Shown piece by piece: positions 47,570-57,064 of a stretch of 64,000 nt of DNA; position 1 is the stretch's first letter; each line of letters opens with the position of its first letter. This DNA is from Pseudoalteromonas carrageenovora IAM 12662 (GTDB lineage Bacteria > Pseudomonadota > Gammaproteobacteria > Enterobacterales > Alteromonadaceae). The position numbers and the translations under genes were made by a program. The notes below the pieces were generated by a model. It searched no databases, had not been told where the DNA came from, and was given only the letters and a program-made list of their open reading frames with translations. The DNA lies in contig NZ_LT965928.1 in NCBI RefSeq assembly GCF_900239935.1, positions 124,001 to 188,000 of the forward strand, in the 5' to 3' direction.

Positions 47570-48183
47570 TGCGATTAAAGCTCTGTTTTAGTATTGTTTT
47601 AATGCTATTTTTATCAGCCTGTTCAGATAAAAATAGCCCCCCTGATGTAGATGCGTTAGTTTACGAAACCGCAAAACCACTGTCGGACTTTAAGCTCAAT
47701 AATCAAAATGGAGAGTTAGTTACTAAAGCGCAGTTTTTAGGGCAATGGAATTTAGTATTTTTAGGTTATACAAGTTGCCCCGATATTTGCCCATTGACCC
47801 TTGTGAAGCTAAACAATGTTTATAAAAATTTGCACAACGATTACCCGCTACAAATTTGGTTTATGTCGGTCGACCCTAAGCGAGATACAGCACAAAAACG
47901 AAAAGCTTATATAGATTATTTTAATCCTGACTTTTTAGCTGTATCAGGTCCCCATAAAGACCTATTTCCTTTAGTAAGGGAGCTTGGCTTAATTTACGCT
48001 ATAAGCGATTCTAACGAATCAGAATATGCAGTTGATCATAGCGCATCTGTGGCACTGGTTGATCAAAACGGTGCTGTAAGAGCTATTTTTAAGCCTGAAT
48101 TTAAACAAGGCAGCGTACCGTTAATCAATGCCTCACAATTAACAGAAGAGTTTATAAAAATAGCTGACGACTCTAAAAACTAG
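47566..48183 (+). CDS. SCO1/SenC family copper chaperone lipoprotein
   Basis: A 205-aa thioredoxin-fold copper protein for CuA assembly. It has a lipobox (FLSAC), copper ligands CPDIC in YTSCPDICPLT, and the distal histidine in AVDHSAS. ATG 47566 overlaps the ctaB stop; 47569 is an equally possible ATG. Last gene of the cluster, ended by a terminator at 48206-48229. Confidence 0.93.
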   Translation: MMRLKLCFSIVLMLFLSACSDKNSPPDVDALVYETAKPLSDFKLNNQNGELVTKAQFLGQWNLVFLGYTSCPDICPLTLVKLNNVYKNLHNDYPLQIWFMSVDPKRDTAQKRKAYIDYFNPDFLAVSGPHKDLFPLVRELGLIYAISDSNESEYAVDHSASVALVDQNGAVRAIFKPEFKQGSVPLINASQLTEEFIKIADDSKN

Positions 48184-48205
48184 TTTTTAACTTTTAATGA
48201 ATTTT

Positions 48206-48229
48206 AAAGGAGCTTTATGCTCCTTTTTT
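48206..48229 (+). terminator. Terminator of the cytochrome oxidase cluster
   Basis: AAAGGAGC and GCTCCTTT pair around TTTAT, with a T run to 48229. Confidence 0.88.
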
Positions 48230-48246
48230 GTATTTTTAATGCATTT

Positions 48247-48408
48247 ATACCAATCCGCAATAATACTTAATCATTTTGCGGGGCTAAACGTATCGCTATC
48301 TGCGTTAAAAAACTCTCATTTAGAACAACTAAATAGCGAATTTTTTGCCTACCTATCAACACGTTTTTCCACCCTCAAAATAGATCACTTAATTAAGCGA
48401 ATTGGTAT
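48247..48408 (-). mobile_element. MITE-like repeat element, copy B
   Basis: A 162-bp element, reverse complement of copy A at 14585-14745. Its ends are ATACCAATCCGC and, on the opposite strand, ATACCAATTCGC (11 of 12 matching). Compared by eye, it differs from copy A at about seven substitutions and one indel. It occupies most of the 315-base gap between the oxidase terminator and the STAS gene. The small open frame across it (48197-48469) is not treated as a gene. Confidence 0.8.
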
Positions 48409-48498
48409 TATAATTTTTTTTTACCCTTTTATGGCAATTTCAATAACTAGGTCTAAGCTTTTGTTATGAATTGAATTGACAGGGAAAGTCCCAAAAAA

Positions 48499-48771
48499 AT
48501 GCTAAAGCTACCCAGTGAACTTGCCATCACGCAAGTTGAGACTCTACATCAAGATTTACTCCAAGAACTCAATAGCAATGATGATATTTGCATTGACGTT
48601 AGTGATGTTAGATCTGCTGACACTGCTTCAATTCAACTTTTATGTTCCCTACAAAAACACCTGCAAACCATCCATCATAAAATAATTTGGGTTGGCAGCA
48701 GCGAAGCGTTAACGCATACCGTTAATCAACTCGGTTTAAGTCAATATTTAATACTCGAAAGTAAAGGTTAG
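48499..48771 (+). CDS. STAS-domain protein of the chemotaxis operon
   Basis: A 90-aa single STAS domain (anti-sigma-antagonist fold). The usual phosphorylatable serine/threonine loop reads DVRSADTASIQLLCSL. It is the first gene of the operon, 8 bases before cheY. Such a protein could be a partner-switching or phospho-sink component feeding on CheA, but no kinase specific for it is visible here. Confidence 0.82.
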   Translation: MLKLPSELAITQVETLHQDLLQELNSNDDICIDVSDVRSADTASIQLLCSLQKHLQTIHHKIIWVGSSEALTHTVNQLGLSQYLILESKG

Positions 48772-48779
48772 AGGTTTAT

Positions 48780-49142
48780 ATGAAAAGAATTTTAGCGGTT
48801 GATGATTCTGCATCAATGCGTCAAATGGTGAGTTTTACCCTAAAAACAGCAGGGTTTGATGTAACCGAAGCAAAAGATGGTAGCGAAGCTTTAGCAATTG
48901 CAAAGCAGCAAGATTTTGATGCGGTAATATCCGATGTAAACATGCCTATTATGGACGGTATTACATTAATAAGAGAGCTGCGCACCTTACCTAATTATAA
49001 ATTTACGCCATTGCTTATGCTCACAACAGAGTCTGGGCTTGATAAAAAAGTAGAGGGAAAAGCCGCAGGTGCTACAGGTTGGATTGTAAAACCTTTTAAT
49101 CCTGATCAGTTGTTAGCGGTAATTAAAAAGGTTATTCGCTAG
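48780..49142 (+). CDS. cheY: CheY-like response regulator
   Basis: A 120-aa receiver domain only. Acidic pocket AVDDSASM, phosphorylation Asp in VISDVNMPIMDG, Thr in LMLTTES and Lys in WIVKPFNP, so all catalytic residues are present. It is the presumed CheA target and output, binding a flagellar switch or another effector. Ten bases before cheA. Confidence 0.93.
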   Translation: MKRILAVDDSASMRQMVSFTLKTAGFDVTEAKDGSEALAIAKQQDFDAVISDVNMPIMDGITLIRELRTLPNYKFTPLLMLTTESGLDKKVEGKAAGATGWIVKPFNPDQLLAVIKKVIR

Positions 49143-49152
49143 GGAGCGCAGT

Positions 49153-51246
49153 GTGAGCATAGATTTAAGTCAATTTTTTGAAGTTTTCTTTGAAGAGAGT
49201 TTTGAAGGCCTAGATACCATGGAGGCCGAGCTTTTAAATTTGGTGCCAGGTGAGGAAGACTTAGAAACTATAAACACGATTTTTAGAGCCGCACACTCAA
49301 TAAAAGGCGGCAGTGGCACGTTTGGTTTTACCTCCGTTGCCGACTTTACTCACGTGCTTGAAACACTACTTGATCAAATACGCCAAGGGGAGCGTGAGCT
49401 AAGTACCGAGCATGTTAATTTACTTCTTAAAGCAGTTGACTGTTTACGAGGGTTGCTTGCTGCATTACAAAGCGAGCAAGAGCCTGATTTAAATGAAGCC
49501 AATGCATTACGCTTACAGTTTGAACAAGTGCTTGAAATAAATAGTGACGCAGAAGCATCTGTGCAACTAGCCGGTGCTAAAGATACCGGCAGTAATACTT
49601 ACCAAATAGATTTTAAGCCGTACCAGCACCTTTTTAAAACCGGTAATGAGCCATTATTTATGATCAGCGAGCTGGCTGAGTTAGGCGAATTAGAAACACA
49701 TGTATTTTATGATGAAGTACCCGATATAACAGAGTTGAGCAGCGATGAATGCTTCTTACATTGGCGCTTTTTTTTAAATACAGCCAAAGATAAAAAAGCA
49801 ATAAATGAGATATTTGAGTGGGTAGAAGATGACGCAGATATAAGCATTGAGCTGTGCGGCGGCCTATTTACGAACGACTCCCAAAACAATGATGTTAAAC
49901 ATTCAGTTGTGAGCGATGAGTGTACTTTAAAAAATGAAGAGTCGAGCACTACTCAACCTGCAGCCACTCCAGCAAAGCCTAAGGCTCAAAGCAATGATAA
50001 AAAGCCTGTAACGACGCCTGAGTCAACCTCAATAAGAGTAGGAATCGATAAGGTTGATTCGCTAATAAATATGGTTGGTGAGCTGGTTATTACCCAAGCC
50101 ATGCTTAATCAGCTAAGCGAGCAAGAAATAACACCCGCCACAATTACCTCACTTCAAGAAGGGCTCGCACAGCTTGCGCATAACACTCGCGACTTACAAG
50201 AAAACGTTATGCGAATTCGTATGTTGCCGATTAACTTTGTTTTTAGTCGTTTTCCTCGCTTGGTTCGCGATATTGCACAAAAGCTCAATAAGCAGGTCGA
50301 GCTTAAGCTTATAGGTGAGCAAACGGAACTTGATAAAACGGTCATGGAAAAAATATCAGATCCTATGGTTCACTTGGTTAGAAATTCACTCGATCACGGC
50401 CTGGAAACTGTTGAGCAAAGAGTTGCAGCGGGGAAAGATCCTGTGGGCACTGTTACTTTAAATGCGTTTCATTAAGGCGGTAACATCGTTATTGAAATTA
50501 TGGATGATGGCCAAGGACTCAATACTAAAAAAATTAGGGAAAAAGCGATTGCTAATGAGCTAATTACAGCCGATAGCATTTTAAGTGATGATGAAGTAAA
50601 CGAACTAATTTTTATGCCTGGTTTTTCAACGATGGATGAGGTGAGTGACTTATCTGGTCGTGGTGTAGGGATGGATGTTGTTAAACGAAATATTCAGTCT
50701 TTAAATGGCTCTGTTGAGGTTACCTCAGCCCCAGGCGTTGGCTCTACATTTACGATACGTTTACCCCTTACACTCGCTATTTTAGATGGGCAGCTCGTTA
50801 AAGTAGCTAAACATACTTACATTATTCCACTCATTTCTATTGTTGAATCACTGCAAATTGATATTACAAAAGTAAGCCGAGTAGGTAAAAACCTTGATGT
50901 ACTAAGGCTGCGCGACGAATACATTCCAATTTTAAGATTATACGATATTTTTAATCATCAAAATGCCATTGAATCTTTAGATAAAACTCTCCTTGTTGTT
51001 GTTGAAACAGATAATCAAAAAGTGGGCTTACTTGTAGACGATTTACTCTCTCAGCAGCAAGTTGTTATTAAAAGCTTAGAGGCAAATTACCACAAGGTTG
51101 ATGGTGTATCTGGCGCCACTATTTTAGGTGACGGGCGCGTGTCACTAATTGTAGATATAAGCGGTTTAATAAAGCTATCAGGCCTGAAAAAGCCAGGAAG
51201 CCAAGAGCTTATTATTGATCAGCATATAGCTGTGGAGGCTCAATGA
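49153..51246 (+). pseudogene. cheA: Chemotaxis histidine kinase CheA, interrupted by an in-frame TAA
   Basis: The reading frame spans 698 codons in one frame but codon 441 (50473-50475) is TAA. Part 1 (440 aa, GTG start with AGGGAG before it) has the Hpt domain with His48 (AAHSIKGGSG), a linker/P2-like region, the dimerisation helices, and the kinase N-box (HLVRNSLDHGLE, about 407-418). After the stop the frame continues with GGNIVIEIMDDGQGL (G1 box), SGRGVGMDVV (G2) and the CheW-like domain. The break falls within the ATPase domain, so separate halves should not form a kinase. CAA (Gln) to TAA is the simplest explanation; sequencing error or readthrough remain possible. A possible restart is ATG 50500. 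Confidence 0.85.
50473..50475 (+). other. Premature ochre stop within cheA
   Basis: The codon series is CAT TAA GGC GGT AAC. CheA homologues, from memory, continue HQGGN here, so a single C-to-T change in CAA would create the stop. Frame and conserved residues are preserved on both sides. Confidence 0.85.
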
Positions 51247-51728
51247 ACGCTGAAAAAAGCGAGCTAAATAATGCACTAAGCCTGCAGCAAGAGCAGGGAA
51301 TCAAACAATTTTTAACCTTTATCATGGCCGATGAAGAATATGGCGTTGATATTTTAACTGTTCAAGAAATTCGTAGTTGGGAAGAAATAACCGAACTACC
51401 AAACTCTCCTGATTTTGTAAAAGGCGTAATTAATTTACGCGGCACAATAGTACCCATAATAGATTTACGGTTACGTTTTGGTCTTTCAAGTGCGGAATAT
51501 GGCTCATTAACGGTTGTTATTGTTGTAAAAATTGAGTTTGAACAAGGCAGTAAAATTATGGGAATTGCGGTTGATGCGGTGTCTGATGTTTACAGCATTG
51601 CAGAGCAGGACGCAAAAGCAGTACCTAGTTTATCTGAGTCGAATAGCTGCGAGTACGTAGCTGGTTTGGTTAATGTGGGCGAGAAAATGATCGCATTAAT
51701 CGATTTGCAAAAAACAATGAATATTTAG
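51243..51728 (+). CDS. cheW: Chemotaxis coupling protein CheW
   Basis: A 161-aa SH3-like adaptor joining receptors to CheA. It has the FLTFIMADEEYGVDI opening, the receptor-binding region IRSWEEITELPNSPDFVKGVINLRG and IVPIIDLRLRF. The start overlaps the cheA stop (ATGA), so its translation depends on ribosomes finishing the cheA 3' part. An early stop in cheA could therefore reduce CheW. Confidence 0.93.
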   Translation: MNAEKSELNNALSLQQEQGIKQFLTFIMADEEYGVDILTVQEIRSWEEITELPNSPDFVKGVINLRGTIVPIIDLRLRFGLSSAEYGSLTVVIVVKIEFEQGSKIMGIAVDAVSDVYSIAEQDAKAVPSLSESNSCEYVAGLVNVGEKMIALIDLQKTMNI

Positions 51729-51774
51729 TTAGTTAAAACTAAATATAGTAATAAAAAATAACTTAAAGGTGGTG

Positions 51775-54480
51775 ATGGGCATGGGATGGTTTAGTAATCC
51801 AAAGCAGTCAAAATCCAGTAATGATTTAATTGTCGATGCGTTAAATAAATCATTAGCGGTGATTGAGTTTGAACCTAACGGACAAATAATTACTGCAAAT
51901 TCTAATTTTTTAAGTGCAATGGGCTACAGGCTTGAAGAGGTCCAAGGCCAGCACCATTCTTTATTTGTAGACCCAGATGAGGCGCAAAGTAACGACTATA
52001 AAAACTTTTGGCAGCGTCTACGCAATGGTGAATTTATTTCTGATGAATTTAAACGCAACGCTAAAGATAATAAAGAGGTTTGGATTCAAGCAACCTATAA
52101 CCCCATTGTTGATGAGAGCGGCCAAATACTTAAAGTTGTAAAGTTTGCCACAGATATCACTAAGCAAAAGTTAGTAACGGCAGAAGCTGCTGGGCAAATT
52201 AATGCTATTAGTAAGTCTCAGGCAGTTATAGAGTTTAATTTAGATGGCACTATTATTGATGCCAATGATAACTTTTTAAATACCTTAGGCTATCAACTTA
52301 ATGAAATAAAAGGTAAACATCATCGTTTATTTGTAGAACCTGAATACGCTAATAGTAATGAATATAAAGCATTTTGGGATAAGTTAGCGCAAGGCGAGTT
52401 TGATTCTGGCGAGTATTTAAGAATAGGTAAACAAGGACAAGAAGTTTGGATTCAAGCATCGTACAACCCTATTTACGATATGAACGGCAAACCATTCAAA
52501 GTTATAAAATACGCATCAGATATTACTGAGCAAAAAGAGTTAGAAAAAGCTTCTCGAAAAGCGGCCGATTTAGCCAGTGCATTAAAAGTATGTCAAGCAA
52601 ATGTAATGATTGCAGATAAAGATCTTAATATAGTATTTGTGAATGATCGCGTTCATTCAATGCTTAAAGCCAGAGAGAAAGACTTGCAAACGGTATTACC
52701 TAATTTTGCTGTAGATAGCTTAATTGGTACATGCGTTGATGATTTTCATAAACACCCATCACATCAGCGTGACTTATTAAAAAATTTAGAACAACCGCAT
52801 AAAGCAGAGCTAAGATTAGCGGGGCTTATATTTACCCTTATTGCCTCTCCTTGGGTAAGCCATGAAGGAGAGCGCTTAGGAACTATTGTTGAGTGGGAAG
52901 ATATAACGCAAAGTGTTGCAAAAGCAGAGCAAGAACGCAGCGAAGCCCAAGAAAATCTACGTGTACGCCAAGCGCTTGATACCGTTGCAACTAATACCAT
53001 GATTGCTGATGCATCAAACGTTATTGTTTATATGAATCAAGCCGTTAAAAATATGATGAGTGCAGCAGAAAATGATTTACGCAAAGATCTGCCTAATTTC
53101 GACAGTACAAACTTACTTAAACAAAATATTGATATTTTTCATAAAAACCCTGCACATCAGCAAAGCCTACTTGATAAGTTAACAACTACTTACAAAGCAG
53201 AAATACTTGTTGGTGGACGTACATTTGGCTTGGTAGCTAACCCTATTTTGACCCCCGAAAACGAACGCATAGGCACAGTGGTTGAGTGGGAAGATAGAAC
53301 TGATGAAGTGGCTATTGAAAAAGAGATTGCAGAGCTCATTGTAGCCGCTGGAAATGGGGAGCTGGATACGCGAGTAATTGAAGCTGATAAAAGCGGATTT
53401 TTCTTACGTTTAGCGAAAGGGTTAAATAGCCTAGTTAAAATTGTTGATGATGCAGTTGCTGATACCGCAAATATGCTTGATGCGATGGCAAGTGGTGATT
53501 TATCAAAACGCATAGAAAGTGAGTACAAAGGCTCATTTGATAAGCTAAAACGCGATGCAAATACAACCGCAGATAAACTAACGGAAGTAATCAATCGCAT
53601 AAATTCTTCAGCAACACTTGTAGCAAGTGGTGCAGAGGAAATATCACAAGGGAATGCTGATTTAAGTCAACGTACTGAAGAGCAAGCTTCGTCACTTGAA
53701 GAAACAGCATCGAGTATGGAAGAAATGACCAGCACAGTTCGCCAAAATGCCGATAACGCAAAAGTAGCGAACGATTTAGCAGAAGAGACTTGTGAAAAGG
53801 CAATACAAGGCGGCGAGGTTGTAAACCGCGCTGTGACTAGCATGTCGGCAATAAACGAGTCGAGTAAAAAAATCGCAGACATTATTGGTGTGATTGACGA
53901 AATTGCATTTCAAACTAATTTGTTAGCACTTAACGCTGCCGTTGAGGCAGCAAGAGCGGGCGAGCAAGGCCGTGGTTTTGCCGTAGTGGCAGGTGAAGTT
54001 CGTAACTTAGCACAGCGCTCAGCAGGGGCCGCTAAAGAAATTAAAGAGTTAATAAGAGACAGTGTAGGGAAAGTCGCCGATGGGTCTCAGTTAGTTAATG
54101 AGTCAGGTGCAACACTTAAAGAAATTGTTGTTTCAGTACAGCGTGTTACGCAAATGATTTCTGATATTACCGAAGCATCAGAGGAGCAAAGCGCAGGTAT
54201 TGAGCAAGTGAACAAAGCTATTTCTCAAATGGATGAAATGACTCAACAAAACGCTGCACTTGTAGAAGAGGCATCTGCAGCTGGTGAGTCTATGGCCGAG
54301 CAAGCAAACGAAATGCGCAGACTCCTTCACTTCTTTTCGTTAGGGCAGCAAGACATACCATTGGTGTCATCAACCATGAGTACGCCTGCTTTAACACAGC
54401 AACCGCAAAGTAGCTTTAGCCGAAGTAAACCACGAGGCGAAAACTTTGTAGATTCGGCTGAAGAGTGGGAGGAGTTTTAG
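51775..54480 (+). CDS. Soluble PAS-PAS chemoreceptor with HAMP and C-terminal CheR-binding tail
   Basis: About 901 aa with no transmembrane segment. Two similar PAS domains (about 20-130 and 142-255), then two similar PAS-like repeats (about 270-385 and 395-510, each ending GTIVEWED or GTVVEWED), a HAMP-like region (about 525-620), and a methyl-accepting signalling domain with the hairpin tip [21 protein letters not shown]. The chain ends EEWEEF, like the pentapeptide (GWEEF) recalled for P. aeruginosa Aer-2/McpB that tethers its CheR. A cytoplasmic sensor, perhaps redox or ligand binding through PAS. ATG 51775 has AAAGG 5 bases before it. Confidence 0.9.
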   Translation: MGMGWFSNPKQSKSSNDLIVDALNKSLAVIEFEPNGQIITANSNFLSAMGYRLEEVQGQHHSLFVDPDEAQSNDYKNFWQRLRNGEFISDEFKRNAKDNKEVWIQATYNPIVDESGQILKVVKFATDITKQKLVTAEAAGQINAISKSQAVIEFNLDGTIIDANDNFLNTLGYQLNEIKGKHHRLFVEPEYANSNEYKAFWDKLAQGEFDSGEYLRIGKQGQEVWIQASYNPIYDMNGKPFKVIKYASDITEQKELEKASRKAADLASALKVCQANVMIADKDLNIVFVNDRVHSMLKAREKDLQTVLPNFAVDSLIGTCVDDFHKHPSHQRDLLKNLEQPHKAELRLAGLIFTLIASPWVSHEGERLGTIVEWEDITQSVAKAEQERSEAQENLRVRQALDTVATNTMIADASNVIVYMNQAVKNMMSAAENDLRKDLPNFDSTNLLKQNIDIFHKNPAHQQSLLDKLTTTYKAEILVGGRTFGLVANPILTPENERIGTVVEWEDRTDEVAIEKEIAELIVAAGNGELDTRVIEADKSGFFLRLAKGLNSLVKIVDDAVADTANMLDAMASGDLSKRIESEYKGSFDKLKRDANTTADKLTEVINRINSSATLVASGAEEISQGNADLSQRTEEQASSLEETASSMEEMTSTVRQNADNAKVANDLAEETCEKAIQGGEVVNRAVTSMSAINESSKKIADIIGVIDEIAFQTNLLALNAAVEAARAGEQGRGFAVVAGEVRNLAQRSAGAAKEIKELIRDSVGKVADGSQLVNESGATLKEIVVSVQRVTQMISDITEASEEQSAGIEQVNKAISQMDEMTQQNAALVEEASAAGESMAEQANEMRRLLHFFSLGQQDIPLVSSTMSTPALTQQPQSSFSRSKPRGENFVDSAEEWEEF

Positions 54481-54541
54481 TAAATAACCTGAGCTTTGAT
54501 TAAGGGATTTATTATTCAAAGCGCTTGTTAAATATACTTAG

Positions 54542-54565
54542 CTTAGCGTAATTAATTGCGCTAAG
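54542..54565. repeat. Near-perfect 24-bp palindrome between receptor and cheR genes
   Basis: CTTAGCG-T-AATTAATT-G-CGCTAAG is symmetric except for the bracketed T/G pair, which can wobble in RNA. There is no T tract, so it is not a standard terminator. It may be a processing or regulatory hairpin within the operon. Confidence 0.6.
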
Positions 54566-54595
54566 CGCCGCTTGTTCTGTATTTGAGAGTAGCTA

Positions 54596-55426
54596 ATGAA
54601 AGAGTTTTTATTTACTGAGCGCGACTTTAAAGAAATTGCCGCTTTAGTGTATAACGCATGCGGTATTGTGCTTGGTGAGCATAAGCGTGAAATGGTGTAC
54701 TCACGTATTGCACGGCGCATACGAGAAAGAAAACTAACAGATTTTAGTACTTATTTAGCTTATTTAAATAGCCATAAAGATCAGGAGTTTGATGCATTTA
54801 TTAATGCGTTAACAACTAACTTAACTTCATTTTTTCGTGAATCCCATCACTTTGATTATCTAAAAAAACAATTAGTCCCCGCTTTGTTAGTACAAAATAA
54901 AAACAGTCGACGAGTACGAATTTGGTCGGCTGGATGCTCAACAGGAGAAGAGCCATATAGCCTAGCAATGGCGTTACATGAGTTATTTCCTAGCAACTGG
55001 GACGTTAAGATTTTAGCGACAGACCTAGACTCTAATGTACTTAAAAAAGCACATACAGGTGTCTATAGCGCGGCTAATGTAAATGGGTTAGATGATGCGT
55101 TGTTAAAGCGTTGGTTTTTAAAAAGTAAAGATGGCGAAAGCTATAAGGTTAAACCAAAGCTACAGCAGTTAATTTCTTTTAAACGCTTAAATTTATTACA
55201 AAATTGGCCAATGAAAGGGCCCTTTGATTTAATTTTATGCCGTAACGTTGTTATTTACTTTGATAAAGACACTAAAGATTTATTATTTAAACGTTATGCA
55301 AAAATACTCGCTCCACATGGGCATTTATTTTTAGGTCACTCAGAAACCATGGGCAAAGAGCATACTGAGTTTAAAAATTTAGGCAAAACTATGTACCAAA
55401 AGGCCGCCGATGCACGCACAGTTTAA
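54596..55426 (+). CDS. cheR: Chemoreceptor methyltransferase CheR
   Basis: A 276-aa S-adenosylmethionine-dependent enzyme that methylates receptor glutamates. N-terminal helical domain (about 1-80), SAM motif WSAGCSTGEEPYSLAM, FDLILCRNVVIYFD late, and a beta-subdomain able to bind the receptor's WEEF tail. It overlaps cheD by 17 bases. Confidence 0.94.
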   Translation: MKEFLFTERDFKEIAALVYNACGIVLGEHKREMVYSRIARRIRERKLTDFSTYLAYLNSHKDQEFDAFINALTTNLTSFFRESHHFDYLKKQLVPALLVQNKNSRRVRIWSAGCSTGEEPYSLAMALHELFPSNWDVKILATDLDSNVLKKAHTGVYSAANVNGLDDALLKRWFLKSKDGESYKVKPKLQQLISFKRLNLLQNWPMKGPFDLILCRNVVIYFDKDTKDLLFKRYAKILAPHGHLFLGHSETMGKEHTEFKNLGKTMYQKAADARTV

Positions 55427-56027
55427 AGGGGTTCTTCCTGGGTTTGAGCATATAAAGCGTTATTGGGACTCTGGGCGAGAAAGTGTGGTCGCTAAAATTT
55501 TACCGGGTGAGTTTTATGTATCAAAAAATAATGAACTGATATCAACCGTTTTAGGCTCTTGCATTGCGGCATGTGTATACGATGAAAAATTAGGAATTGG
55601 TGGCGTTAATCACTTTATGTTGCCGGTAAAAAAAGGTGAGCATGTAGAAGGTGCACATAGTTTAAGCGGGCGATACGGCAATTGGGCTATGGAGTATTTA
55701 ATTAACGAAGTGCTCAAAAATGGCGGATCACGCAAAAATTTAAAAATTAAACTCTTTGGTGGCGGGCGAATAATAAGTGCGATGACAGATATTGGGTTGG
55801 GTAATATAAGTTTTGCGAATGCCTACATAAAAGAAGAAGCGCTTAATTTAGTTGCTCATGATATGGGTGGACCTTGGCCTAGGAAAATTTTTTTTCATCC
55901 GCATACTGGTAAAGTGCACGTAAAAAAACTTAAAAATCTTCATAACAATACAATTGAAAAACGCGAAGTTAAATACTTACAAAATCTTCAACAGCAAGAT
56001 AAAAAAACAGATATTGAACTGTTTTAG
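55410..56027 (+). CDS. cheD: Chemoreceptor glutamine deamidase CheD
   Basis: A 205-aa protein. Catalytic Cys in STVLGSCIAACVYD and His in IGGVNHFMLP are visible, with a later GGGRI region. It converts receptor glutamines to glutamates so that they can be methylated. Starts inside cheR (17-base overlap). CheD is present in the secondary chemotaxis clusters of Pseudomonas and Vibrio, but not in E. coli. Confidence 0.93.
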   Translation: MHAQFKGVLPGFEHIKRYWDSGRESVVAKILPGEFYVSKNNELISTVLGSCIAACVYDEKLGIGGVNHFMLPVKKGEHVEGAHSLSGRYGNWAMEYLINEVLKNGGSRKNLKIKLFGGGRIISAMTDIGLGNISFANAYIKEEALNLVAHDMGGPWPRKIFFHPHTGKVHVKKLKNLHNNTIEKREVKYLQNLQQQDKKTDIELF

Positions 56028-56035
56028 GGGTGCAT

Positions 56036-57064
56036 ATGATAAAAGTATTAATAATTGATGACTCTCCATTAATTAGGCAGTTACTTACCGAGATTTTAGG
56101 CCAAGCTAACGACATAAAAGTTGTAGGTTGTGCTGAGGATCCTTACGAAGCGCGGGAAATGATAAAAAAGCTTAACCCTGATGTGCTGACTCTTGATGTT
56201 GAAATGCCAAAAATGGATGGTATTAGTTTTTTAAAAAATTTAATGCGGCTCAGGCCAATGCCCGTAGTGATGATTTCTACTTTAACAAAAAAAGGTTCAC
56301 CTATTACGTTAGAGGCATTAGAGCTCGGTGCAGTAGATTTTATAGCTAAACCCACCGTTAATGTTAAAGAACACATGAGCCATTACAGTGCTTTAGTACA
56401 ACAAAAAGTAAGAGTCGCTGCAGGTGCAAGGGTAAGAGGTTTTAAAAAGCCTATATCTAATGAGCCTATTGCAGCTAACACGCAGTTTTTGTTGAACAAG
56501 GTCATTGCAATAGGAGCATCTACCGGTGGTACAGAGGCTATTAAAGAGGTGTTAATTAAAATGCCAAAAAACTGCCCACCCATTGTTATTACGCAGCATA
56601 TCCCTCCAGGCTTTAGTGCTTCTTTTGCGCAAAGAATGGATCGTACATGTACCATAAATGTGAAAGAAGCAGAACAAGGGGATAAGCTAACAGCAGGCAA
56701 CGCCTATATTGCTCCTGGTGGATTACACTTGAGTATTGTTAAGCGAGGGGTGGGTTTATATTGCCAGCTTGATGATAACGAGCCCGTAAATAGGCATAAA
56801 CCTGCGGTAGATGTTTTATTTAACTCATTAATACAAACAGGTGCAAAAAATGTCGTCGCTGCAATACTTACAGGCATGGGGAGCGATGGTGCACAAGGCT
56901 TACTTGGTTTAAAGCAAAGCGGGGCATATACAATGGCGCAAGATGAGTATTCATCCGTTGTGTGGGGAATGCCTAAGGCAGCAATTGATATTGGGGCTGA
57001 AAACGAAGTCGTAGCGCTAGATAAAGTTACCCAGCGCCTTTTAAGCCAAGCTATTAAGGTTTAG
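56036..57064 (+). CDS. cheB: Chemotaxis methylesterase CheB
   Basis: A 342-aa protein-glutamate methylesterase. Receiver domain with IIDDSP, phosphorylation Asp in LTLDVEMPKMDG and KP lysine. Esterase domain (about 155-342) with catalytic Ser in GASTGGTEA, His in TQHIPPGFS and Asp in TGMGSDGAQG. AGGGG lies 6 bases before ATG 56036. Last gene of the operon; convergent overlap of 11 bases with the deacetylase gene. Confidence 0.94.
   Translation: MIKVLIIDDSPLIRQLLTEILGQANDIKVVGCAEDPYEAREMIKKLNPDVLTLDVEMPKMDGISFLKNLMRLRPMPVVMISTLTKKGSPITLEALELGAVDFIAKPTVNVKEHMSHYSALVQQKVRVAAGARVRGFKKPISNEPIAANTQFLLNKVIAIGASTGGTEAIKEVLIKMPKNCPPIVITQHIPPGFSASFAQRMDRTCTINVKEAEQGDKLTAGNAYIAPGGLHLSIVKRGVGLYCQLDDNEPVNRHKPAVDVLFNSLIQTGAKNVVAAILTGMGSDGAQGLLGLKQSGAYTMAQDEYSSVVWGMPKAAIDIGAENEVVALDKVTQRLLSQAIKV

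Noticed and set aside
48197..48469. Open frame of 90 codons crossing MITE copy B
   Set aside because: It begins within the terminator region of the SCO gene, is made almost entirely of the repeat element, has no family-like sequence, and its presence follows from the repeat.
50473..50475. Programmed stop-codon readthrough or recoding in cheA
   Set aside because: The stop is TAA followed by G, which is not a leaky context, and no selenocysteine-type or frameshift element is visible; a nonsense mutation or error is more likely.
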